From: Clytia hemisphaerica | Lineage: Eukaryota; Cnidaria; Hydrozoa; Leptothecata; Clytiidae | NCBI GenBank assembly: GCA_902728285.1 | Contig: CACVBU010000381.1 | Span: forward strand, 26,245-90,244 | DNA length: 64,000 nucleotides | Direction: 5' to 3' | Shown: positions 44,961 through 55,780 of the stretch, one piece after another | Layout: each line of letters begins with the position of its first letter | How positions within the stretch are numbered: position 1 is the stretch's first letter | Program-made: the position numbers and the translations under genes | The notes under the pieces: generated by a model | The model's input: the letters and a program-made list of their open reading frames with translations, nothing else | Told to the model about the DNA's origin: nothing | Database searches by the model: none

Positions 44961-45439
44961 GGAATCAAAGCTTTTCTCAAATAAAATGATAAATTAATTA
45001 AAAAACTCCAGCATTAAAATAAATGACACATAACGATTTAAAATGACCACTAAAATTTTCCAATTATTGTTTTGATGCTGGAGTTTTAATAATTCAACAT
45101 GACACTGTAATTAGCAAGAGATCTAGCCAAGACTTACTCAATTCAATAATGTCATCTTCTCCATCTCCTTGTGATTGTCCAATAATGTTATGATAGGTTG
45201 CGTAGAGGTGAAATAGTTTTGCAAATTTCTTTGAAATGTTTTTCGCGTAATTGTGTCTGAGTCAGCCAAATCTTTTGCTGCTACATTATCTGATATGGAT
45301 TGGCACAGTTTGATTATACTCTCCTCCTGAAATCAAATTTTCAAATTGAACCAATAGATCTCGATATACAACACTATCAACACTGAAAGAAATTGAAAAT
45401 ATCAATTACTTCCAACATATTTTGGACATATGATTCTCA
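44961..45439. other. No gene seen
   Basis: AT-rich sequence left of the LINE fragment; it may include more of the same LINE beyond recognition. Confidence 0.35.
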
Positions 45440-45558
45440 GTGAAACTTCTGCTGTGGTATGCTTGTCGCTCAGGCTTTTTTCCCAACATTTCCAAGTTCG
45501 CGACAGTCACCCCAGTCTACAAGAAAAATTCTAAAAACGATAAAAGTAATTGTAGACC
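45440..45558 (+). pseudogene. LINE reverse transcriptase, left half (split by gypsy)
   Basis: Reads CRSGFFPNISKFATVTPVYK, then KNSKNDKSNCRP, the N-terminal RT motif of Jockey/CR1-type LINEs. The frame resumes exactly at 55234 (PISILSIISKIYERV). The GACC at 45555-45558 is duplicated there. Confidence 0.75.
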
Positions 45559-45607
45559 GCCATTACCATTTCTAACATTTATGCTGTTTTGTTGCATTTA
45601 GAGATTA
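45559..45607 (+). repeat. Gypsy 5' LTR, first part
   Basis: GCCATTACCATTTCTAACAT and TTTGTTGCATTTAGAGATTA align with the beginning of the 3' LTR at 55102. Interrupted at a TATATA stretch. Confidence 0.7.
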
Positions 45608-45735
45608 TATATGGTGAAGATCATAGATCTAACCTCAAGGAGAGAAAGAGTTGAAAATACTAAATAAAATAAAGATGAAACATAAAAAGGGACTAATATT
45701 TTTATAATTATACATTTTTTTTTCCATTTTTCTAA

Positions 45736-45902
45736 ATATATAAATCATACCAATCAAACATTCTGTCAAGAAATGAGAATTTTATGCGAAAAAGAACCAA
45801 CAAACCGATAGACATAAAGTTTAAAAAGCCAAGCAGAAAATCAAAACAGCAATCACATAAACACAAACACCAAAAACCACTCAAAAACCCAACCAATGCA
45901 AT
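45736..45902. repeat. Direct repeat E, copy 1 (about 167 bp)
   Basis: Nearly identical to 46288-46452: ATATATAAATCATACCAATC to CCAATGCAATA, including GAAAAAGAACCAACAAACC. The copies flank 385 bp and could be terminal repeats of a small retroelement; unclassified. Confidence 0.8.
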
Positions 45903-46287
45903 ATTGAGTCCCCGACTTAAGACATATGCAGCGGCTTTAAACTTGTTTTAAGGACGTCCAACACTCCGCCTCCCCTAGATTCCATAACCCTGAACCGACC
46001 CGCAGTCCAAACAAACTAACAAACATAGAAAAATAAACAAAAACTTGCACACCAATACAAAGAAACAAAAAAGGGGTTAAACAACAGACAAAACAAACAA
46101 GTTCAAAGAGACAAGAACAAGACAAACGACAAAATACAAGTATCAAAAAGCACAAATTTTCAAAAAGTAGGCCCAGAACCCATACATACATATTTTGCTA
46201 ACGATCTGCCCGTAGAACAAATTAAATTGTTCTCGCCTTATACGTATTTTTCCTTTTTTTTATATTTTTTTTTTGAAATTTTCTAAA

Positions 46288-46452
46288 TATATAAATCCAA
46301 CCAATCAAACATTCTGCCAAGAAATAAGAATTTTATGCGAAAAAGAACCAACAAACCAATAGACATAAAGTTTAAAAAGCCAAGCAGAAAAACAAAACAG
46401 CAATCACATAAATACAAACACCAAAAACCACTCAAAAACCCAACAAATGCAA
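46288..46452. repeat. Direct repeat E, copy 2
   Basis: Second copy of the repeat at 45736-45902; it ends directly at the AGTCTAGA start of R4. Confidence 0.8.
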
Positions 46453-46462
46453 TAGTCTAGAA

Positions 46463-47879
46463 CATCGCGGAGAATGCAAGTCGAACGTTTTGACGTTTAT
46501 CAAATCCGGGGGTTTGACGTCTCTTTTTTGACGTCAATAAAAGAGAATTTTGAATTTTTTAGCTTTTTTCATCACATGTTGCTCGAATTATTTAGAGATT
46601 TTTGAAAGTTTTACATGCTAAATTTTGTATATTTGAACTGTCTAATCTTTTTTCTCTCTGGCAATACTAAATTTGTCTGTGAGTTGATCCTCGATAAAAA
46701 GATTCAGTATTCTGTAAAAAGACAAGTTTTTTCCGATGTTTAACGAAAATTGACAAACATTCAAGGTTTAAAGAGGTAAGAGAAATCTGCCTTTTAATTA
46801 TACAAATATATAGAAAGAAAGATCAGTTCTAGCTCTTACCAACGGTGTATAAATATTGATAGGTTGTAAAGGATTTTCACTATGGCAGCTAGGCTCAAAG
46901 ATTCCTCCTGTCGAAAAAATTTTTGCTCAAAAAAATTGACGTTGCCATTAGAAAAGGCCAGTAGAATATACTGGAACCAGAAATAAATTATACAAATAAA
47001 TCATGTTAAAGAGGATGAAAAATGCCAAAAAATGATGTATTGATGTCTATAGGTTGTAATGGTTTTTTGTCTTGAAGTTTTGAATACCTCCTTATTCTAA
47101 AGAATTAACGTCAAGTTTGAAATTGCACATTAGGAATGACTTTAGCAATAAGTAGAACAAATTTGAAAAATTTTAATGAAAAGTAAATGGTATAAAAAGA
47201 AAAAAAATTAAAATAATTCTGGCTTATTTTAAAAATATTTCATGTATGCTGTTTTTGTATTACCTAGCAGGAAAAGAGATTTATCAAAAAGGAAAACTCT
47301 CGTGCAAAAGGTCCGAAAAGTGCAGAAAATCGGGAGAAAATCTAAATGATATCTTGCACAAAAAAACAACTTTTTACCTCCTACCTAGACTAATTCTGGC
47401 ATTTCTCAAACTCTCAAACAAACACTCACTTTCCTTTGAAACCAATGGTATCCAATCTTTCGTCTTGATACTTTTTTGATCAAAGTTAAAAGTTATAAAA
47501 GTTTCCTTCAAAATCGAAATTCAGAAGGACAAAAAAGAATGCAGTGAAAACTGAAGTTACATCCCATAGAAAAATATTCATTTTTTCTATGTACACCTGA
47601 ACCATAACATCACGTAAAATCAATCTCTAAACAGAATTTAATTCAATTTTCCAAAATAAAATGAAGAGAAATATAAAATCAAAGGCTTCTTTGAATGATG
47701 TGATCTCTTCGAGCTTCAAAACTCAAATGACATTTTGTTGACATTTCGACATTTCGACATTCGAATGTTTTTTTAGAATTCGAACGTTTTGATTGGCGTA
47801 GATTCGAAAGCGCGCGAAAATGCATCGCAATGACTTCTTCTCGAAATGTCAAGAAATTCAAGCTGCATTCTCCGCGATG
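46463..47879. mobile_element. 1.4-kb TIR element with CATCGCGG ends, inserted in R4
   Basis: Ends CATCGCGGAGAATGCA and TGCATTCTCCGCGATG are exact inverted complements. It splits R4 between AGTCTAGAA and AAGTATAAAACC, giving at most a 2-bp duplication (AA). Inside are only short frames and two TCGAACGTTTTGA-type words near the ends. Superfamily unknown. Confidence 0.82.
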
Positions 47880-48177
47880 AAGTATAAAACCTTCAACTAC
47901 TCAAAATGGAAACAATAAAGACAAAACCCACAAAACAAAAAGACAATACAAATACAACAAAAATCTAGAATGAACATTCACAGAAATTCAATCAGGTTGG
48001 AATTGAAAAGGGAAATATGATGACATAGAAATCCATCAATGCAAAACTAACAAACTAGTGATCTAAAGTGACTACAAGGAAGAAAGCAACTCAATATGAG
48101 TTAAGATGAAAAGAAGTAACTCAATATGAGTCAAAAATATTTCAAGAAAACACATAATCTGTTCCTCAGTTTTCGAC
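47880..48177 (+). repeat. Dispersed repeat R, copy R4 (middle part)
   Basis: AAGTATAAAACCTTCAACTA to CAGTTTTCGAC. The first ten bases are at 46453-46462, before the 1.4-kb element, and the rest is at 49239-49680. Confidence 0.85.
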
Positions 48178-49238
48178 CGGTGTCACACAAAAATTTGACT
48201 CCCCTAAATAATGACTCCCCAGTCATAATAAACTAGTAAATAGTGACTCCCCACCTCAAAATAAACTAGTAAATGAAGACTCCCTAGAGTTGCTATTTCC
48301 TAGGAAATCTTGACCCCCTTTGGTTTAAAATGACTCCCCTCTATTATCTACCTTAAGGTGGAGTCCTGGAAATTCGCCTTTTTTTGACTTAGAATGCTTT
48401 TAACAAGCTTTTTCTGCTTTTGCTTTTGAGAACTTCATCTCCACTAGAATCAATAAATGATCCCATTACTAGGTGATTTCTGTTTCAAAATGTATCTGAG
48501 ATAAAAACTCTGTTGTGCAGGTGTGGTGGTTATCATTTTTCTTGCCTGGAGGGTGCCAATTTTCTTCATTAGGAAACTTTTGCCTGCTTACCTAGATTTA
48601 TCTAATGAGGTGGGGTTTGTTGTACTTTTGGACTCAGTTTGAATTGACAACGCACGTCAAATAGTCCTCATTTACTTTCATTTGATGTTATATCACAGTG
48701 GCCCTTCGTGGAAACAAAAGCTTTTGAATTTTTCGGAGCATGCCACTTAAAACATATGTTATTATTATTATATGTATTGAGAAGACACCCTGCCACAGAT
48801 TTTTGCAAACAGCCAACTACAGTTCGGTCAACACCCGGGGGGGGGGTACTTAGGCAAGTGAAGGGTACGGGTATGTGCCGCCCTTAAGGGTGCCTTTTTT
48901 AGACCTTCAAAATCCCGCTAAGGGTCGTAAAAATCACCAAATTTAATTTCAGTCCCCTAAGGGTTGTAAAAACAGCGAAACCCAATTTCTTGACCTTGAA
49001 AAGCCTAAATTCGAAACATTCGATCGAACAGCACTGCAATGACTTCAGTTCTTTGGGGGGGGGGTCATGATAAACTAGTTTATCTTGACTCCCTTGGCTT
49101 TTTTACGGGGAGTCATTATTTACTAAGGGAGTCAATATTTCCTAGGAAATTCCTACTCTAGGGGAGTCATTATTTCCTAGTTTATTTTAACTGGGGGGTC
49201 AGCATTTACAGGGAGTTAAAATAATCCGCTACACCGGT
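48178..49238. mobile_element. 1.06-kb TIR element with subterminal TGACTCCCC words, inserted in R4
   Basis: Ends CGGTGTCAC and its near complement CTACACCG. TGACTCCCC or its complement GGGGAGTCA occurs many times within about 170 bases of each end, in opposite orientation at the two ends. The middle (48.83-49.06 kb) holds a nested G-tract repeat (GGGGGGGGGGTACTT...). No transposase frame. Confidence 0.75.
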
Positions 49239-49680
49239 ACAGGATTTCGGCTTTTTACGAAATTATCTTCCTATATGATGGAAATAGGGTTGTGTAGGTA
49301 GGCCAAGCAGTATTAATTATTAGACACCACCACAGATAAAAGAATGTAAAAAGTTGTGTTGTTTAGTGAAAGTATAAAACGCGCGCAAATATAAAATAAA
49401 CTAAAACTTAGAATCCACGGAAGCAGCCGAAGAAACTAAAATAACACTGAGAAAAGAAGTATAGTTTCTACTAGACGAAGTTGCCACACCTTTGACACGT
49501 TTCTAGTTGCCGCAAAGTTGTAGAAAGCATACTAGAAAGGAAGGAACTGGGATTGGATCGCCACAATCCAACCCTGTGGTTCTCACACACATTTTACAGT
49601 TCAAAGAAGCAGATGGAAAGAGTGGGAAAAGAAAGAGAATTTAAAAGAATCGGACTAGAACCCGATTCGAAGCCAACTGA
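49239..49680 (+). repeat. Dispersed repeat R, copy R4 (3' part)
   Basis: Continues R4 from ACAGGATTTCGGC to GAACCCGATTCGAAGCC, like R3. It is followed by the second part of the gypsy 5' LTR. Confidence 0.85.
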
Positions 49681-49692
49681 ATCTTGAGCTAC

Positions 49693-49779
49693 ATATAAAG
49701 TATAGAAGAAAAGGTTTTCACATCATTGTAATTCAATCAAGGACTTTGACTATTTGCTTCCCGTTTGATTTATTGTCGT
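49693..49779 (+). repeat. Gypsy 5' LTR, second part, then primer site
   Basis: ATATAAAGTATAGAAGA to GTTTGATTTATTGTCG aligns with the 3' LTR end. TGGTGACAGGTGAAC follows; TGG is expected at the start of a primer binding site. Confidence 0.75.
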
Positions 49780-49855
49780 GGTGACAGGTGAACTCGAAGA
49801 AACAATTTAAAGAGTGAAATTAAACATATAACGAACGACCTCTTATGTACAGAAA

Positions 49856-50520
49856 TATGGATCATTCGTGCCCTCCAAAACAGGGGAGCCTCACTGAAAG
49901 TGAAGCAATTACTTCATACGCCAATTTGACATCAAACATGCTCTATCACCTGAGTCTATTTAATGACTTTGCCCCATTCCTAGAGGGTAATTGGTCTTCA
50001 CAAACATACCCAACAGGGCGTTGACTGAAGCACGAATCAAAAAACAGCCGTCCAGAAAAAGATAACGTTGGAGAGGATGTTGGGATTAATTGTCCAATTT
50101 GCGCCATCACTCCTACGTAATGATATCATCAAGCGCTCCACAAACCTTGCTTGGATTTGGCAAAGGATTCATAGACATTTTAACTTTGTACAATTGGAAG
50201 TGAATTTCTTAAGCATTTTGCAAACATTTAAAGGAAACCTAATGAGTGTTAAGAGACATTCTATCAACGAATTGTAGCCCTCTTTAAGATAACCTATTGA
50301 CCGTAGCCTCTGGTCTTCATCGTGACGAAGCCCCTCCTACATACGAGGTTATGTCGCCCCCACTGAAAGGTTAACTGTATATTTATGGCTTTCTTTAATA
50401 GACAATTGATTACCAGGCTATGTTGCCCGTGTTTATGCCCATGATTTGCAATCATGCACCCTCAAGGACATTCAACCAAGACTTTCACAGTTCAAATCTT
50501 TCAAATCGATCCTCCCCTCG
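49856..50520 (+). pseudogene. Gypsy gag relic
   Basis: Readable pieces: ESEAITSYANLTSNMLYHLS, then LFNDFAPFLEG; RMLGLIVQFAPSLLRNDIIK, then LAWIWQRIHRHF (50068-50277); ASGLHRDEAPPTYEVMSPP (about 50310). Stops and shifts separate them. The order fits the Gag of a gypsy lineage common in marine invertebrates. The zinc knuckle was not found. Confidence 0.6.
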
Positions 50521-50599
50521 CAGCAACCAGCAACATCCATAAGCTTGATATCAACCCTCCACCTATTCGTTCTTCATTGCCGCCAGCAACTGATATTGC

Positions 50600-50822
50600 A
50601 ACTGTTCAAAAAGTTGAATGTGACACCTCACCATTCTTCTTTGCTTTATTTAAACACCATCCATGCCATGTTGTCATTGATACCGGGACAACATCTTCTG
50701 TTGTTTCACAATCGTTCGTCCACAGTGTTGGCATTCCAATAAAATCCACCCTCCATTCCGCTCGATCTGCCGACAAATCTAACTTGCCAGTTTTGGGAGA
50801 GGTACACTTCACAATGAACTGA
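50600..50822 (+). pseudogene. Gypsy aspartic protease
   Basis: KHHPCHVVIDTGTTSSVVSQ, followed by SFVHSVGIPIKST, has the D-T-G catalytic triplet of retropepsins (T in place of the usual A after it). The frame closes at 50822, before the flap region. The enzyme would process Gag-Pol. Confidence 0.75.
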
Positions 50823-51595
50823 TTGTGAACTGATCACAACCTCCCAATAACCGCCTTTAGTAATTGAGAAACTAGATTGTGATATATTAGCAAGTATTCC
50901 TTTCTGTAAGCAAAATAGCATTCACGTACACCTGAAAGCTGAAACCATCTCCATCAACACCACCGTCATATCCTATGAACCAATTACTCACCTAAACATC
51001 CGAAAATATGACGCATAAACTCTGTTTTACTTAGAAACAATTTAGAGAAATATTAATGCCAGGTGAATATCTCGAATTTGAAGACAAAAGCCTACTTCAA
51101 TTCGACGGAGAGGTTGCAATCGAACCACGCCTTATTCAACCAACATCGAACTCGTGGATTGAACAAACAATATCCAGGGTGATTGATGGAATATTACGTA
51201 TACCCCAAACCTCACTACGGAACCAATCCAGATCTCTAAATCTCAACATGTCGCCCAAATCAGACCTATCATTGATCCAGAAGAAACACTCAATCCGTTT
51301 ATGTTTCGAAAACCTGTTATACCATCCAAATGTCCATGTGAAGCCAACTTCACCACCTGCATTGCAATTGACCCAGATAGCATTTTGACAGCAAAAACTC
51401 CATCTAATTTTAGAAACATTAATGAACGTTATCTGTCTACTTTTAACCCAAACTTTGGTGTCTATAACGATAAAAGTGGACCCATTCGAGCTTATATCAA
51501 TCTCGGTCCAGTAGAACCACCAACACAGAAAGGTAAACTACCATTCTACAACCAATCGAATTTACAACTTTTAAAACAGGAGGCAGATACCTTAA

Positions 51596-51816
51596 GGGAA
51601 CTATTTTTTGTGGGAACTAATTTTTGCAGTTCGCAGTTCAAGATTAAATATTTAATATTTTTCGGGAACTGAATTTTGCGTCTTTCTCCCTTGAAAAAAG
51701 ATTAGAGCCGTACTGTGAATCATTCGACCTTTGTTTTTCGAATTTGAAAAATTTTGCGGGAACTTAATTTTACGGTTTGGGCTTAAATCCGCAAACTCCC
51801 ACAAAATTTTGTTCCC
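51596..51816. mobile_element. TTAA-flanked MITE, 221 bp, in gypsy pol
   Basis: Ends GGGAAC-TATTTTTTGTGGGA and TCCCACAAAATTTTGTTCCC are inverted. TTAA lies at 51592-51595 and 51817-51820. A different family from the 510-bp TTAA MITE. Confidence 0.85.
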
Positions 51817-51869
51817 TTAAGGTAAACTCGAAGATTTAGGAGTCCTTGCAAAGCCCGGAGACGTCTGAG

Positions 51870-52508
51870 CAACGGATTAGAATAGGTGGATTAAGAACTC
51901 ATAGAAAACACTCCTCGTTAGGTTATCAAACTTTTTTACGAGTTTGCTAGCAATTAAAACTTGATAAGTTGTAAAAAAGTTGTAAAAAATCATTACTTTC
52001 AACATTTTCATTGGTCATTACGTATCACGTGGTACATTTTAAATAAGAAAATGCACTTTTTTAGCCCTTTCTATCCAATGCAGAAATTAGCCAAATAATT
52101 TGAAATTTATTTTCCTAATTCTAAATACAGTCTTCTTTCACCAGTATGCAACCATTCGTGACCCATCGATAGTTTCTTAGTTATAGACCATACGTTAATT
52201 TTCACTTATCTGAAGATTGCCATTGACAAAAGATTAAAAATTTACATTAAAACTGGTCTAGCGTTTGTTGATGCTAAAACTTAAGTGCAGGATTTAAAAT
52301 ATTTGCAAAATCATCAAAATTGATCGAATCATAGGACAAATTCGTTTTCGAAACTGTATAAATTGGAAAATTGTTCTTATAAAAACAATGAAAAAACTAA
52401 ACGAGGAGTGCGCAGAGTCATTTACAGATTTTTCTTGTAACAATGAGAAGACAATGGATCTCTCTTGGGAGCAACGAGAGAAGTTAATCCACCTATTCTA
52501 ATCCGTTG
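51870..52508. mobile_element. 639-bp TIR element in gypsy pol
   Basis: Ends CAACGGATTAGAATAGGTGG and complement, continuing to 25 bases. GTCTGAG is duplicated at 51863-51869 and 52509-52515. Subterminal inverted word ACGAGGAGTG. No ORF. Confidence 0.88.
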
Positions 52509-53387
52509 GTCTGAGTGAATGTTAAGTTCGTATCATCCAGTTTTCCGAGGAAAAAGCCAGATGGAAGTTATCGATTTGTTACCGCTTTCAACAACCTTGG
52601 CCAGTACGTCCGAATAACCCCGACAGCCACCATGTCCAGTGATGAAGTCCTTCGTAGATTATCGATGATCAAGTACGTCGTAAAAACTGACTTTACAAAA
52701 AGTTTTTTCCAGATCCCACACGGTAAGAACTCCATCCCTTACCTCGGCACCGTGACACCTTTTAAAGGGTTGAGAGTATACCTACGTTCAGCAATGGGCA
52801 TGCCAGGCTCATCAGAGTTTTTACAAGGAACTTACTTCCAGAGTTTCTGGTGATTTATCACCGAAGGCTTCTTGACCGTCATTGCCAACGACTTATTCAT
52901 TGGGGGTAACGCTGAGGACAAAATCTTGCGAAAATATGAACTAGTACTGCAGCGCATCGCGGAAAACAATCTTACGCTATCAGCCAAGAAAACAGTCACC
53001 TGCCCATGTTCAACAACAATTCTGGGTTGGCATTGTTCAGCTTGCACACTATCACGAAGCAGTCACAAAATTGCTGCCCTTGCTTCTGTATCACCACCGA
53101 AAACTTGCTCAGCAATACGATCTTACATTGGTACTTTCAAAGCCATCTCACTTTGCATCCCACGATATACATATCTCCTATCACCTCTAGAGGATTTGAT
53201 CAAAGGTCTCAATGGTCCGCAAAACACCAAATGGGACGAAACGCTACATCGAGACTTCCAAAACACTCAAGCTGCCCCCTCTCAAAGACCCAAAAACTTT
53301 GACAATTCCACGTAAAACCGACCAGCTTCTGCTTACAGTTGATGCTTCTCCCGTAAACAAAGGTCTCAGAGGAACACGGTAAACGTC

Positions 53388-53873
53388 ATGTCACCTAGTT
53401 TTTCAGCTTCAAACTCAAAGACTATCAATTTGATTGGTCTCCATGCGAACTCGAAGCCCTCGCTATTGCAACGGGAGTCGAAAATTTCTCCGCCTACATT
53501 CGCGAGTCGATCCATCAACTCAAGGTTCTATCTGATTCGAAACCTTGCGTCCAAGCATATAGTACATTGTGTAAGGGACAATTTTGCAGCATCTGCTCGA
53601 GTCTCGAATTTCTTATCAACGCTATCATCATACAATGTGTCCGTCCAACACATTTCAGGTAAAGACGATGTATCCAGCGATTTCGGTTCTCGTAATCCTC
53701 ATCAAGGTTGCGAAGATTCTTGTCAAATTTGTAAATTCGTTTACGAAACAATTGACTCCGTCGTTCGTACTGTTTCAGCCCAAGATATCGTGTCAGGGTT
53801 AACGCCATTATCGTACCTAAACAAGTCCGCCTGGCGATCAGCACAACAAGATTGCCCTGATCTACGACGATGA
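53388..53873 (+). pseudogene. Gypsy RNase H and linker to integrase
   Basis: ASARVSNFLSTLSSYNVSVQ, then HISGKDDVSSDFGSRNP, is the RNase H end (the D of DFGSR is the family's conserved aspartate). It is followed by the EDSCQICKFVYETID linker. The first part of the frame is shifted. Confidence 0.75.
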
Positions 53874-53953
53874 CCTCAATGCAGCCACACTCGATCAATC
53901 TGGTCTCATTATCGTCAACAAAGAGGATCCCTTCACCAGCAATCGTTCACTAA

Positions 53954-54480
53954 TTGACCGCAATTCATCTACATGTTAACCACTGCTCCAAACATCAGCT
54001 CAAGCTCATCTTCAACCATCGTTTCTACGGTATAAACAGTGACTTCATCATTAACAACATGGTCGACCATTGTAGCCAATGCAACGCGCTAAAAGCGATA
54101 CCCCGTGAAGTCTTCGACCAGTCAGAAGTATTTTTTCACAGATGTTCTGCGTCGAAATCGTCAGAAGGTATGCGTCACAAGGGACGTGCACTCTCCGCTC
54201 ACCCCAGCCATGTTTATCGAAAACGAGACAGCCCCGTCTTTACGAGAAGCGTTGATGAACGCAACATCAGATCTTCGTTTCCCATCTTGCACTATGAGAA
54301 TCGTTTCCGCAACTGGTTTCCAAGTTTTACGAGGGGACGCTTCCCTTCAAATAACTAGAGTTTCTAAACTTATCCCCATCCGGAGGTACTATATCCTCCG
54401 CGCAGCTTCAAATCGCGGTACATACACTCAACAGCAGGATTCGTAACCGTGGCTTGTCAGCAAGAGAAATTTTATTTTAA
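53954..54480 (+). pseudogene. Gypsy integrase
   Basis: Zinc-binding HHCC module: HLHVNHCSKHQLKLIF, then MVDHCSQCNALKAIPREVF. The core in another frame is VLRRNRQKVCVTRDVHSPL and MFIENETAPSLREALMNATS. Frameshift near 54140. The final core part is lost. The enzyme would insert element cDNA. Confidence 0.75.
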
Positions 54481-54510
54481 CGTGATCAGGTCACTAACGA
54501 ACAACTTAAT

Positions 54511-54768
54511 TTGAAAGATCTCGATTTATCGACAGAGCAACAAGACATTCGCTCGAACAAACGTCAATCTAGCTTACAATCATTTGCTTCCAACCACGCA
54601 TCAACGCCACGTTTACACGTTGGAGATCTCGTTTTCATCAAAAACGAACGAGACAAAAACCATGCTAGAGATTGCTACATCATCACATCAATTGAAGGCA
54701 AGTATGCACGCCTTCAAAGGCTTGCCACGAAATTTGCATCACGAAAGTATTCTGTCAATATGAACTAG
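54511..54768 (+). pseudogene. Gypsy integrase C-terminal domain
   Basis: DLDLSTEQQDIRSNKRQSS, then LHVGDLVFIKNERDKNHARD and YIITSIEGKYARLQRLA, an SH3-like integrase tail, ends at 54768. Acidic and glutamine-rich coding remains run on to about 54970. Confidence 0.6.
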
Positions 54769-55101
54769 CTATACCCAGCTGGAAATACAAATCAACAAGA
54801 GAACAGTTCAGACGAAATCGCGACAGCTCTGCTTCGGCGGAAGAGGCAGAAGAAGAAGACATTCACGGTAACGTCGAAATTGTTGAACAACAAAACGAAA
54901 ATGAACAAAGTCCACAGAGACGACGAAGACAACCTCGATGGATGAGAAGTGGAGATTACGAACTCCAAGATATTTGAACGCTGATGTTCAAAAAGTTATT
55001 TTCGATAATACGAAACTTGGTATTACGTTCATTCTTTGGTTTAGTGTTTATAGACATTCGATTACGTTCGTTCGTTCAACTGACGTACGAAAGACAATCA
55101 C

Positions 55102-55233
55102 GACATTATTATTTCTAACATATATTCTATTTTGTTTCATTTAGAGATGTATATAAAGTATAGAAGAGGTTTTTACATCATTGTATTTCAATCAAGGACT
55201 TTGTCTCTTTGCTTCCCGTTTGATTTATTGTCG
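55102..55233 (+). repeat. Gypsy 3' LTR, about 132 bp
   Basis: Defined by the alignment with 45559-45607 plus 49693-49779. It contains a TATATAAAG TATA-like box. The ends are not the usual TG...CA, perhaps through decay. Confidence 0.7.
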
Positions 55234-55778
55234 GACCAATAAGTATACTATCGATAATATCCAAAATTTACGAAAGAGTTTATCACCATCAAATATCAGA
55301 ATACTTTGAACACTACTTTGATGAACAACAATGTGGTTTTAGGAAAGGATCTCAAGCATCTCTTCTCCCAATGGAAGAGCTCTGGAAGCTAGCCAATGAC
55401 AAGAAAGATGCTTTTGGGGCACTGCTCATCGACCTTTCCAAGGCCTTTGATTGCATGTGCCACAAATTACTTGTAGCTGTAAAGATCAGTGCATACGGAT
55501 TCGATGACCTTTCCACAAGGTTAGTCAAGAGTTATCTAGAAAATAGGCAACAAAGGACAAAAATAGACAACGAACTGAGTAACTGGATCAAGATCAAGGA
55601 TGGTTGGTGTCCCCCAGGGATAAATGGAAATGGAAAATCGTCTTTGGCTTTCTTGGGACTTAAAATCTGGGCTACCCTTCGCGAAGACTTTGAAAAACTT
55701 AAGAAACCAATGGAGGCCTCTACTTGTCCTTGCCGAAACTGTCGCACCATTATCCATGGCGTTGGTTTTATCGATTGA
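55234..55778 (+). pseudogene. LINE reverse transcriptase, right half, internally deleted
   Basis: Continues the 45.44-kb fragment: PISILSIISKIYERVYHHQI, QQCGFRKGSQASLL, then motif A FGALLIDLSKAFDCM and LVKSYLENRQQRT. At about 55612 the sequence jumps from WIKIKDG to SSLAFLGLKIWATLREDF, which resembles the LINE C-terminus, so motifs B to D are deleted. The frame stays open to 55778. Confidence 0.75.
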
Positions 55779-55780
55779 AT

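Larger units (their letters stand above)
51056..53315 (+). pseudogene. Gypsy reverse transcriptase, split by two MITEs
   Basis: Pre-RT part MPGEYLEFEDKSLLQFDGEV and a second piece to about 51590. After the two MITEs: VKFVSSSFPRKKPDGSYRFV, then YVVKTDFTKSFFQIP (motif A) and YLRSAMGMPGSSEFLQ (motif B, 52515-52853). The next frame has VIANDLFIGG where the family has a DD pair: the first aspartate of motif C is replaced by N, so the enzyme would be dead even without frameshifts. The thumb/connection follows: KIAALASVSPPKTCSAIRSY, then SPLEDLIKGL. Confidence 0.85.
45559..55233 (+). mobile_element. Gypsy LTR retrotransposon, decayed and multiply interrupted
   Basis: Inserted in a LINE RT with target duplication GACC (45555-45558 and 55234-55237). 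3' LTR 55102-55233. The 5' LTR is split: its first part is 45559-45607 and the rest about 49693-49779, because about 4.1 kb of other repeats is inserted in it. The internal order is gag, protease, RT, RNase H, integrase, C-terminal domain, the order of Ty3/gypsy. Two MITEs interrupt pol. All genes carry frameshifts. Confidence 0.85.

Noticed and set aside
45937..46191. 84-codon minus frame rich in C, F, L and V
   Set aside because: Complement of a low-complexity AAAC-rich stretch between repeats E; no domain.
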